A DNA stretch of 27,254 nt. Source: CAZDQL01 sp964507325 (GTDB taxonomy: Bacteria; Planctomycetota; UBA1135; GCA-002686595). The stretch is taken from assembly GCA_964507325.1 (NCBI GenBank), contig CAZDQL010000088.1, forward strand, positions 1 to 27,254, in the 5' to 3' direction. Under the pieces are notes generated by a model. That model worked only from the letters and a program-made list of their open reading frames with translations, searched no databases and had not been told where the DNA came from. Both the position numbers and the translations under genes were made by a program. Below are positions 7,469 through 15,391 of the stretch, piece after piece. Each line of letters begins with the position of its first letter. Position 1 is the first letter of the stretch.

Positions 7469-9706
7469 TCAGCCCTCGTCGGGCCAGGGGTAGCGGTGGA
7501 TGACCCGCTCTCGGCGGTCGAAGATCCAGAGCTCGCTCCCGTCCGGTGAGCACAGGAGGTCCACGATCCCGGCGTCATCGGGTCGGGTACGAAAGTACCT
7601 CTGGGCGCCGTCGGACTCGCGGACGAGGAGCGACCGCGGCCCGAACCCGTAGAGGGCGATCCAGCCCGAGCCGTAGGCGATGCGGTGGTAGTACACGCCC
7701 CTAGGAATGGCGTGGGTGGCCAAGGGGGTTCCGTCTGAGCCGAAGAGGGTGACCGCTAGGCCTTCTTTGCGCGAATCGACGATCGCAAAACGACCGTCGG
7801 GTGAGACCCCCATGCCCCAGACCTTTCCCAGCCAGCGTCCATCGATCCGTCGCTCGACGCGACTCAGCTCCTCCCCTCCACCACCGAGCCGCACGGCCTC
7901 CTCGAAGACCAAGCTCCAGGCTTCCGCCTTCTGTGGGTGGAAGACCAGCCGACGGCCGGGCCGCTGGACGGCGCCGATCCGATTGCCCCGCGGGTCGAAT
8001 TCGACGTAGACGCTGTGGAACAGCCTGTCGTCGACATAGGCGAACACCCGACCGTCGGAGGCGATCGACAGGTGTGGCAGGCTCGGGAGCGCGCGGAAGT
8101 CGGTGGGCCCAGGCTCGAGCCAGTCCGTTGTCGCACCCCGTGGGTCGAAGGCGTGCACGACGGCGGTCTTCTCGTCGAAGACGAAGATCGAACCGGAGGG
8201 AGCCACCGCGATCGCCCCCGGATCGTGGAGTCTCAGCTGCGCGGGAGCCGCCCCGACCTCCAGGTCGGCGACTCCGGAGTCGTCGAAGCGGATGAAGCGC
8301 TCGTCGAGGCACGCCCAGAGGCGGGCGTCAGGGCCGTAACGCGCCGTCTTGAGCAACTGGGTGGACTCCCGGCCGTCGGAGAGGCGCAAGTCGACTTGCA
8401 CCACCTGGCATGAAGCGGGGTCGACCCTCCACAGGCTCCCCGGTTCGTGGGAGTCGTAGACCAGGAGCTCTCCACCGGGGGCCGGCGCGATGCGACAGAG
8501 ATAGTGGTACTTGCCGGGCAGGAGGGACTCCAGCTCGATGGCCTCGTCGAACGCGCCATCGCTCGTGAAGAGCTGGATCCGGCCTGTCGAGGGATCGACC
8601 ACGGCCACCCGCCCGTCGGAGGTCGCGGTGACGTCCTTTGGATTGAACAGCTTGGTGCGATCACGGAGGCTACTGCCGACCCGCCAGAGAGCCCTCACGG
8701 TTCGTCCGTAGGCCCGCAGACTCCCCTTCGTCAGAATGACCGCAGTCCCGTCGGGGAGGACTGTCAATTCCTCGACGCGGCTGAGGGTGTCGAAGAGATG
8801 CCGCGGCTCCTCGAGTCCCCCTCCGAGGATCCAAACCGCGCAGCGGGTCTTCTCGGAGTGCCGCACGACGCCGAGCCAGCTTCCGTCGGGGAGCCTTGCG
8901 CAGCGTCTGATCCACCCCTTCAGGGTTCCCTGCTGGGAGGCGACGACACCCCCCCCGAGGTCCAGCTCCTCGACGCGGTACTGCCCGCCATCACCGATCA
9001 GGACCCGCTCCGGTCGCCCTCCTTCGGTGATCGCCCACCCTTTCAAGCGCCACGGGTCGGGAGCGGGCGGCTCGGCGTCGAGAGCGATGGTCCCCTTCGG
9101 CTCCAGCGCGACCTCGGGGATCTCGGGAGGAAGGGGCGTGGTGTAACCGGTCAATAGCGGGCGCCTCTTCACCGCTCGCAGTGCGGGCTCCACCACCGGC
9201 ACCCCGACCCTACTCCCGCCCTGGGCGAAGTCGAGGGTCCACCACTCGTCCTCTCCCTTCCACACGTCAACTCGTATCGCGGCCTGGCTCTCACCCGGAC
9301 CGAGGAAGACCCCAGCCCCGCGGGGATGGGAGGGCGCGTGCATGGCCCTCACCTGGCGCTCGATCCGCGTGACTTGACGAGCGGTTCCAAAGGGATCGAT
9401 GACCCCGAGCACCAACTGCGCCTCGCGGTAGCCCCCATATCCGCCGGCATAGGCGTACCCCGCACACCACCCTTCGTCGGTGACCACCGCCTCCCATAGG
9501 GTCCAGGGAATCTCCACTTCCCACTTCTGCTCCCCGTCCCGAAGCAGACGACACCGGGAGTGGCCCGCCCCATCGCGGTCGGAGGGAAGGACCTGCAGGA
9601 GGCAGGTGCCCGAAGGGGAGAGGTACTCGGTCGGGTCCAGCGGAGGACCCACGTGCTGCGGGGCCTGGGTACCTGCAGTGAGCACCAGGACGGCGAGGTG
9701 AATCAT
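7469..9706 (-). CDS. secreted beta-propeller protein of unknown function
   Basis: The 745-residue product starts at an ATG preceded by a near-perfect AGGAGG with 7-base spacing, and begins with a short signal peptide (MIHLAVLVLTAG). I recognise no catalytic family. The sequence is full of NHL/WD-like propeller strands of the type 'P..v....DGrv.v.D....ri..f...G', for example about 355-385, 495-525, 545-575, 632-660 and 717-737. That suggests one or two propeller domains from about residue 220 to the end. The first 200 residues are beta-rich and less repetitive. The gene lies 91 bp downstream of sulfatase B on the same strand, so it may be cotranscribed. A ligand- or glycan-binding role would fit the setting but is inference. 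Its codon use looks less GC-extreme than that of ftsK or gpsA. Confidence 0.85.
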   Translation of the reverse strand: MIHLAVLVLTAGTQAPQHVGPPLDPTEYLSPSGTCLLQVLPSDRDGAGHSRCRLLRDGEQKWEVEIPWTLWEAVVTDEGWCAGYAYAGGYGGYREAQLVLGVIDPFGTARQVTRIERQVRAMHAPSHPRGAGVFLGPGESQAAIRVDVWKGEDEWWTLDFAQGGSRVGVPVVEPALRAVKRRPLLTGYTTPLPPEIPEVALEPKGTIALDAEPPAPDPWRLKGWAITEGGRPERVLIGDGGQYRVEELDLGGGVVASQQGTLKGWIRRCARLPDGSWLGVVRHSEKTRCAVWILGGGLEEPRHLFDTLSRVEELTVLPDGTAVILTKGSLRAYGRTVRALWRVGSSLRDRTKLFNPKDVTATSDGRVAVVDPSTGRIQLFTSDGAFDEAIELESLLPGKYHYLCRIAPAPGGELLVYDSHEPGSLWRVDPASCQVVQVDLRLSDGRESTQLLKTARYGPDARLWACLDERFIRFDDSGVADLEVGAAPAQLRLHDPGAIAVAPSGSIFVFDEKTAVVHAFDPRGATTDWLEPGPTDFRALPSLPHLSIASDGRVFAYVDDRLFHSVYVEFDPRGNRIGAVQRPGRRLVFHPQKAEAWSLVFEEAVRLGGGGEELSRVERRIDGRWLGKVWGMGVSPDGRFAIVDSRKEGLAVTLFGSDGTPLATHAIPRGVYYHRIAYGSGWIALYGFGPRSLLVRESDGAQRYFRTRPDDAGIVDLLCSPDGSELWIFDRRERVIHRYPWPDEG

Positions 9707-9797
9707 CAGCGGCCTCCTGCGCGCTGTAGTCGGAGGCCGGGAGGAGGTCACACCCCCGAGTCGTGGGGTCGGCGGACGTTCGGGTGCGAGCGCGGAG

Positions 9798-11336
9798 TCA
9801 GCGCTCCTGGTTCGCCAGGCGTGGAGCCGAGTGCCCCTGGGCGCGAATCCTCGCCAGGAGCTCCCGGAGCTCCGTCACCTTCTCCGGGTGCTCACCGGCG
9901 ACGTTCTCGCGCTGCCCCGGGTCGTTCGCCAGGTCGTAGAGCTCCGCCGGCTGGTCGTCGTCCGCCGGATACCCGTGCTTGGCCTCCCAAGCCTTGTTGC
10001 GGCCGCTGACGTAGCCGTTGGGCGCGTCGACCAGCAGCCAATCGCCGTGACGGATGGCGTACTGCCCCTTCTTCGTGTTGTGCACGTGGGTGGTGCGCAC
10101 GGAGTCGACCTTGCCCTCGAGCAGCGGCAGCAGGTCGTGGGAGTCCTCCGCGGCGTCGGCGGGCAGCTCGTGGCCGAGCATCGCCGCCAGGGTGGCCATG
10201 ATGTCGATCTGCGAGACCAGGGCGCCGGAGGTCGAATTCGGCTCGGTGAGCCCCGGCCATTTGATGAGGAAGGGGACGTGGTGGCCGCCCTCGTAGATGT
10301 CGCGCTTGAGGCCGCGGAAGGGCGCCGCCGACCAGTGGTCGTAGACCTGGTCCCGCTTGTAGGCGTACTTCTCGGGGCCGTTGTCGGCGGAGAAGATGAC
10401 GATCGTCCGCTCGCTCAACCCCGCCTCTTCGAGCGCTTCGAGCAGCTGACCGGCGGCGTCATCCGTCTCGAAGACGAAGTCCCCGTAGGGGCCGGCCTCT
10501 GATCGGCCGTCGAACTGATCGTTGGGGATGATCGGCGCGTGGGGAGAGGGGAAGGCGAAGTAGAGGAAGAAGGGCTCGTCGGACTCCGCCTGTGCCCGGA
10601 TGAAATCGACGCCGCGCTTCGTCAGGGTCGGGACGTTCTCGTACGGATCCCAGTCGGACGCCATCGGACCGGGCCGGCACTCCCAATTGCCCTCCTTGAT
10701 CTTCTTCCACTTGCTCGCGTCCTGCAGCGTATCCGGCGCCTGCACGACCCGATCGTCCTCGATCCAGCAGTAGGGCGGGAAGTTGATGACCGTGTCGCCG
10801 AAGTAGTGGTCGAATCCGTGCGCCAAGGGTCCGTCCGGAATCGCCTTGTTCCAATCGAAGGCCTCCGGCCCCCACACCTTCCTCTTCCCAGCGCCCATCT
10901 CGCGCTGGGCCGCCCCCGGCTTGCGGATGGCGTCCCAGTCCCAACCCAGGTGCCACTTCCCGATGCAGGCGGTCGTGTACCCGCGCTGTCGCATCATCTC
11001 CGGCAGCGTGAGCCGCTGGTCGTCGAAGATCGATTGACCGAGGGCGTTGACGATGCCGTGGAAGTCGCGCCAGTGGTGCCGCCCCGTCAAGAGCGCGTAG
11101 CGGCTCGGCGTGCAGATCCCCGACGACGAATGCCCGTCCGTGAAGCGCATCCCCTCGCGCGCCAGGCGCTCGAGATTCGGTGTGGGGATCTTCGACTGCG
11201 GGTTGTTGACTCGCAGGTCCCCGTACCCGAGATCGTCGGCGTACAGAATGAGCACGTTCAGGTGCCTTTGCTCCTCGTCAGCCCGTGCTGGGGTGACCAG
11301 GAATGGCACCAATGCGAAGAAGAAGCTGAATCTCAT
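9798..11336 (-). CDS. secreted type I sulfatase, arylsulfatase A-like (sulfatase B)
   Basis: The 512-residue protein has a classical signal peptide ending near ARA-DEE (cleavage after about residue 19). The formylglycine motif is C75-T-P-S-R-Y-A-L-L-T-G, a full match. Active-site residues include D34/D35 (YADDLGYGD), K127 and H129 (GKWHLG), H266 (PSPHAPI), D318/N319 (SADNG) and K344 (RGLKRDIYEGG). The GFDHYFG segment at about 174-180 is typical of the arylsulfatase A-like group. It differs from sulfatase A in many insertions, so it is a different subfamily rather than a recent copy. The start at 11336 gives the signal peptide directly; longer upstream readings do not. The gene is divergent from the GH32-like gene across 184 bp. 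Confidence 0.92.
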   Translation of the reverse strand: MRFSFFFALVPFLVTPARADEEQRHLNVLILYADDLGYGDLRVNNPQSKIPTPNLERLAREGMRFTDGHSSSGICTPSRYALLTGRHHWRDFHGIVNALGQSIFDDQRLTLPEMMRQRGYTTACIGKWHLGWDWDAIRKPGAAQREMGAGKRKVWGPEAFDWNKAIPDGPLAHGFDHYFGDTVINFPPYCWIEDDRVVQAPDTLQDASKWKKIKEGNWECRPGPMASDWDPYENVPTLTKRGVDFIRAQAESDEPFFLYFAFPSPHAPIIPNDQFDGRSEAGPYGDFVFETDDAAGQLLEALEEAGLSERTIVIFSADNGPEKYAYKRDQVYDHWSAAPFRGLKRDIYEGGHHVPFLIKWPGLTEPNSTSGALVSQIDIMATLAAMLGHELPADAAEDSHDLLPLLEGKVDSVRTTHVHNTKKGQYAIRHGDWLLVDAPNGYVSGRNKAWEAKHGYPADDDQPAELYDLANDPGQRENVAGEHPEKVTELRELLARIRAQGHSAPRLANQER

Positions 11337-11450
11337 GGCACTCGCCTGCCCTCGCTGTCCTGCCTCAACGGTGTGTCGCCGGGTGCTGAGGGTAGCACGC
11401 TGGTAGCCGTGCGATACGCGATCCCCCCGAGCCGTCGCTCCCGCTGTGGA

Positions 11451-11490
11451 TTGGCCCCTCTCTTTGGATCGCCTATGCTCCTCGCTCGAG
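11451..11490 (+). promoter_or_regulatory. candidate promoter of the GH32-like gene with shared TATGCT-N5-CTCGAG element
   Basis: TTGGCC (11451-11456), a 17-base spacer and TATGCT (11474-11479) form a reasonable sigma70-type promoter about 40 bases before the start codon. Five bases after TATGCT comes the palindrome CTCGAG (11485-11490). The same TATGCT-N5-CTCGAG arrangement occurs upstream of the giant enzyme at 17635-17651. No transcript data are available, so this is a pattern-based call. Confidence 0.4.
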
Positions 11491-11520
11491 CTCTCGACGA
11501 ACGAAGCTCCGAGTCGATCC

Positions 11521-13809
11521 ATGAAGCTGATTCACTGCACGCTGGTCGCCTGGGCGACGTTCATCGCGCTTCCGGTCGCACACGCCGCTCTCGAGGATCC
11601 GCCCCTGCTCGACAAGACGCTGGTCGTCTGGGCCTCCCCGACCAATCTGACGCAGACGGGCGGATCGGCGCTGACCGTCAACGACACCACCCGGGATCGG
11701 TTCGACGGGATCGTGCTCGGGGAGATCGTCCCCGGGGTTTGGATGCCCGGCAGCAACAACTTCAGTCGCACCGAGCGGGAGCAGGACGACTGGCCCCGGG
11801 AGAGCGCCACGGCAGACGAGCTCGTGCAGGTGGCGATCGTCTATCGCGCCGCGGAGATCACGCTCTACCGCAACGGCGAGCTGTACGCCGCGTACCGCAC
11901 CGAGGGCGAGCCCTACGCGTATGGCGCGAATACCGCGATCTTGTTCGGGCAGCGACACCTCAGAACGGGAGTGGATTGCTTCCACGGTCGCATTCGCGAC
12001 GCGCGGGTGTACGCCAAGCCCCTCGACCAGGAGACGATCGCTGCGCTGCGGCCAGGCGAGGCGCTCGAAGGGGCCGCTCCGTGGGCCTGGTGGGATTTTG
12101 GCGACACGGGGATCTACGAGCGAGCCGGGCGCTTCAACCGGATCGAGCTCTCCGGGGGCGCCAAGCTCGAGGGGGGACACCTCGTACTGGAGGGAAAGCA
12201 GCCGCTCATGCTCGCCTCGATGGACCGGGAGGAGCCCGGCTCGATCGAGGCGCCGAGCCGCTGGAGCCAACACGACCCGGTGCCGGCCGCGGTCGTCCAG
12301 TCGACGCGCCTCCTGCGCGAGAAGCTGCTCGCCGACCCCTACCGTCCCGGCTACCACTTCTGCATCCCCGAGGACAACGGGATGCCGGGGGACGCCAACG
12401 GCTGCTTCTTCGCCAACGGCCGCTACCACCTGATGTACCTCTACAACCGCAGCGGCGTCGGTTTCTCCTGGGGGCATCTCTCCAGCAAGGACCTCGTCCA
12501 CTGGCGTCACCACCCCGACGCGATCGGGCCCGGCGACGGCGACGAGGGGTGCTTCAGCGGCGGCGCATTCGTCGACGACGACGGCACGGCGTACCTCTCC
12601 TACTGGATGCTGTGGGGCGACAAGGGGATCGGCCTCGCCAGGAGCCGCGACCGGCACTACGACCGCTGGGAGAAGCTCGCTGCGAACCCCGTCATCAAGT
12701 CGACCGAGTGGGGCCTCACGGAGGTGCTCGACGAGGCGGGGCAGCCGCTGATCTACGGCTCCGCGGATCCGACGAACATCTGGAAGCAGGACGGGCGGTA
12801 CTACATCTGCACCGGCAACCTGCTGGTGCTGAACAAGTACGGACGAGGGCCGGATTCGCCGGCGGAGATGCGCGGGGATCGTCTCTACCTCCTGGAGTCG
12901 GATGACCTCGCGAGCTGGAGGTACCGCGGGGTCTTCTACGAGCGCAACCCCGAGTGGACGGAGGAGAGCGAGGACAACATGTGTCCCAGCTTCCTGCCCC
13001 TGCCGCGCCGTCCCGATGGCGGGGAGCCGAGTGGCAAGTACCTGCTGCTCTTCATCAGCCACAACCTGGGCTGCCAGTACTACATCGGCGACTACGACAC
13101 GCGGAACCAGCGCTTCCTGCCGGATCACCACGGGCGCATGACCTGGGTCGACAACACCTACTTCGCACCCGAGGCGCTGGTCGACGACCGCGGCCGCCAG
13201 ATCATGTGGGCCTGGTTGACCGACAACCCCGGGAACGAGGCCGCGCGGGGCTGGTCGGGGGTCTACGGCCTGCCGCGCTCGCTCTGGCTCGGTGACGACG
13301 GCACGCTGCGGATGGCGCCGGTGGAGGAGCTCACCACGCTGCGCTGTGCGGAGCAGAGCTGGAGAGACATCGCCCTGGCGGACGAGACCTGGCAGGCCCT
13401 CGAGGGGATCCGGGGCGACTCCTGCGAGCTGGAGATCGTCGTCGACCAGACGACGGCGACGAAGGTCGGCGTGCTGGTGCGGGCGTCGGCGGACCTCTCC
13501 ACGAGGGTGGCGCTGTACTACGATTCAGCCGCGCAGCGCCTCTGCTTCGACTCGACCCGCTGCGGTAGCGAGGGGCGCCCGGTGCTCGAGCAGGCGCCCT
13601 TCCAGTTGCGCGACGGCGAACCACTGAAGCTGCGGATCTTTGTGGACAAGTCGGTCGTGGAGGTCTACGCCAACGACCGCCAGGCGATCTGCCGTCGCGT
13701 CTTCCCCGAGCGCCGGGACAGCCTCGGCGTCGTGCTGTTCGCCACCGGCGGCAGCGCGAGGGCCTCGAGCGTCACCGCGTGGGAGATGATGCCGTCGAAC
13801 CCCTACTAG
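11521..13809 (+). CDS. secreted GH32-like glycosidase with N-terminal LamG domain
   Basis: The 762-residue protein has a signal peptide (1-22), a concanavalin/LamG-like domain (about 30-180), a GH32-type five-bladed propeller (about 260-600) and a C-terminal beta-sandwich (about 610-755). The sandwich has the characteristic LRIFVDKSVVEVYANDR strand. GH32 enzymes cleave beta-fructofuranosides. D291 in GDANG sits where the nucleophile of NDPNG is expected, and D416 in SADP matches the RDP aspartate. The usual WECP acid/base motif reads SEDNMCPSF (484-490), with Met just before Cys and a Glu four positions earlier, so it is a divergent subfamily. IMWAWL and YGLPRSLWL are typical of GH32. Fructan activity is plausible, not proven. 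It probably forms an operon with sulfatase C, 34 bp downstream. Confidence 0.88.
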   Translation: MKLIHCTLVAWATFIALPVAHAALEDPPLLDKTLVVWASPTNLTQTGGSALTVNDTTRDRFDGIVLGEIVPGVWMPGSNNFSRTEREQDDWPRESATADELVQVAIVYRAAEITLYRNGELYAAYRTEGEPYAYGANTAILFGQRHLRTGVDCFHGRIRDARVYAKPLDQETIAALRPGEALEGAAPWAWWDFGDTGIYERAGRFNRIELSGGAKLEGGHLVLEGKQPLMLASMDREEPGSIEAPSRWSQHDPVPAAVVQSTRLLREKLLADPYRPGYHFCIPEDNGMPGDANGCFFANGRYHLMYLYNRSGVGFSWGHLSSKDLVHWRHHPDAIGPGDGDEGCFSGGAFVDDDGTAYLSYWMLWGDKGIGLARSRDRHYDRWEKLAANPVIKSTEWGLTEVLDEAGQPLIYGSADPTNIWKQDGRYYICTGNLLVLNKYGRGPDSPAEMRGDRLYLLESDDLASWRYRGVFYERNPEWTEESEDNMCPSFLPLPRRPDGGEPSGKYLLLFISHNLGCQYYIGDYDTRNQRFLPDHHGRMTWVDNTYFAPEALVDDRGRQIMWAWLTDNPGNEAARGWSGVYGLPRSLWLGDDGTLRMAPVEELTTLRCAEQSWRDIALADETWQALEGIRGDSCELEIVVDQTTATKVGVLVRASADLSTRVALYYDSAAQRLCFDSTRCGSEGRPVLEQAPFQLRDGEPLKLRIFVDKSVVEVYANDRQAICRRVFPERRDSLGVVLFATGGSARASSVTAWEMMPSNPY

Positions 13810-13843
13810 TCCCCCCTCCTCCTCGACCCGTAGCGAGCTGACG

Positions 13844-15382
13844 ATGAAATCGACGCCGACGGCGGCCCCCCTGCCAAAGGGAATCCTCCTGCTCTCACTC
13901 GCCCTCTGCCTGGGGCTGGCCTGTGCGTCGGTCCCTCACCGGCCCGCTGACCGACGACCCAACCTCCTCTGGATCTACCTGGAGGACACGTCGCCGCTGA
14001 TGGGGGCCTACGGCACCACGACCATCGCCACACCCCACATCGATGCCCTGGCCGCGTCGGGAGCGGTCTTCCTGCGCGCCTTCGCCCCGGCCCCCGTCTG
14101 TTCGCCCAGCCGCTCCGCCGTGATCACCGGCACCATGGCGACCACCCTCGGGCTCCACAACCACCACAGCTCACGCACGGAGGACTCGGCGATCCACCTG
14201 CCTTGCGGATACCTGACGATTCCGGAGCTCTTCCGCGAGGCCGGGTACTTCACCTTCAACGACGGGAAGGACGACTACAACTTCGACTACGATCGGCGCG
14301 CTCTATACGAGGGGGGTTATTCCCGCCACGCGCTGTACGGGAAGCGGGGCGACCACGTCGATCTCGGCACACTGGTGGACCAGCAGCCCTTCTTCGGTCA
14401 GATCCAGCTCGCCGGAGGCAAGGGGATCTTCTCGTCAGCGTTCGAGGAGCGGGTGGCCTCTCCCGTGGACCGCGCTCTCGTGCAGCTTCCCCCCCACCTG
14501 CCCGACCACCCCGCGATCGTCGAGGAGTACGCCCGCCACCTCGATGCCATCCAGGTCACCGACCGCAGGTTGGGTCGCATCCTCGACGAGCTGCGGGCTC
14601 ATGGTCTGCTGGAGAACACGGTGGTGTTCTTCTTCTCCGACCACGGCATGCGCCTCACCCGCCACAAGCAGTTCCTCTACGACGGTGGGATCCACATCCC
14701 GCTCATCATCGCCGACTACAGGGAGCGACCCTGTGTGGCGCCGGCGTCCCGCGTGGACGCCCTGGTCAGCGGCATCGACATCGGGACGAGCTCCCTGGCG
14801 CTGGCCGACCTTCCGATCCCGGAGTGGATGGAGGGCCTCGACCTGCTCTCCCCGTCGTTCCGGGGGCGCGAGTTCATCGTGGCGACCCGCGACCGCTGCG
14901 ACTTCACCATCGATCGGATTCGCGCCATTCGCACGTCGCGCTTCAAGTACATCCGCAATGGCATGACCGACCGACCGCGGGCGCAGCCGACGTACATGGA
15001 CGTGAACGGCGTCGAGTTCGTCGAGGTGATGCGCGAGCTGCACGCACAGGGTCGTCTGAACGCGGCCCAGGCCCAGTTCTTCGCCCACGACCGCCCGAGG
15101 GAGGAGTTCTACGACCTGGAGAACGATCCGTTCGAGTTGGTCAACCTCGCTGGAACGGAACGCCACGAGCGGGAGAGGGCCCGCCACGCGGCCATCCTCG
15201 ACGCCTGGATCCAGCGCACCGGGGATCGAGGGCAGAAGCCCGAGGGCGACGCCGGCCTGCTGCTCATGCTGGGCATCTGGGGCGACCACGCGACGAATCC
15301 CGAGTACGACGCCCTGCGCAGGAGGCATCCGGGTCTCTCAGGCTCGCAGTTCGAGCTCAAGAGCCGCGGCTGGGAGAGGTAG
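13844..15382 (+). CDS. secreted type I sulfatase with divergent metal site (sulfatase C)
   Basis: The 512-residue protein follows the GH32-like gene on the same strand with a 34-bp gap. It begins with a charged segment and a hydrophobic stretch (about 13-28) typical of a signal peptide. The formylglycine motif is C86-S-P-S-R-S-A-V-I-T-G. Other sulfatase landmarks are SDHG (D266/H267) and K275 in RHKQFLYDGG, and a C-terminal FYDLENDPFELVNL (about 424-437). The first metal pair reads E47-D48 (YLEDTSP) instead of DD, and the GKWHLG segment is replaced by NDGKDDYNFDYD (139-150). The same replacements are, as I recall, shared by a whole sulfatase subfamily common in planctomycetes, so the protein is probably active. 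It is the third distinct sulfatase type here. Its stop is 9 bp from the end of the convergent GH172 gene. Confidence 0.9.
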   Translation: MKSTPTAAPLPKGILLLSLALCLGLACASVPHRPADRRPNLLWIYLEDTSPLMGAYGTTTIATPHIDALAASGAVFLRAFAPAPVCSPSRSAVITGTMATTLGLHNHHSSRTEDSAIHLPCGYLTIPELFREAGYFTFNDGKDDYNFDYDRRALYEGGYSRHALYGKRGDHVDLGTLVDQQPFFGQIQLAGGKGIFSSAFEERVASPVDRALVQLPPHLPDHPAIVEEYARHLDAIQVTDRRLGRILDELRAHGLLENTVVFFFSDHGMRLTRHKQFLYDGGIHIPLIIADYRERPCVAPASRVDALVSGIDIGTSSLALADLPIPEWMEGLDLLSPSFRGREFIVATRDRCDFTIDRIRAIRTSRFKYIRNGMTDRPRAQPTYMDVNGVEFVEVMRELHAQGRLNAAQAQFFAHDRPREEFYDLENDPFELVNLAGTERHERERARHAAILDAWIQRTGDRGQKPEGDAGLLLMLGIWGDHATNPEYDALRRRHPGLSGSQFELKSRGWER

Positions 15383-15391
15383 GGGAACAGG

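Noticed and set aside
5799..7553. Long minus-strand open frame opposite sulfatase A
   Set aside because: Its low-complexity Val/Leu/His/Arg-rich translation has no motif, while the plus strand encodes a full sulfatase with signal peptide and catalytic residues.
9752..9769. ACCCC/GGGGT hairpin as a terminator after sulfatase B
   Set aside because: Only five base pairs with an 8-base loop and no T-tract on either strand.
13901..13927. Possible lipobox at the N-terminus of sulfatase C (GLAC)
   Set aside because: The -3 and -2 residues (Gly, Leu) do not fit the lipobox consensus, so an ordinary signal peptide is more likely.
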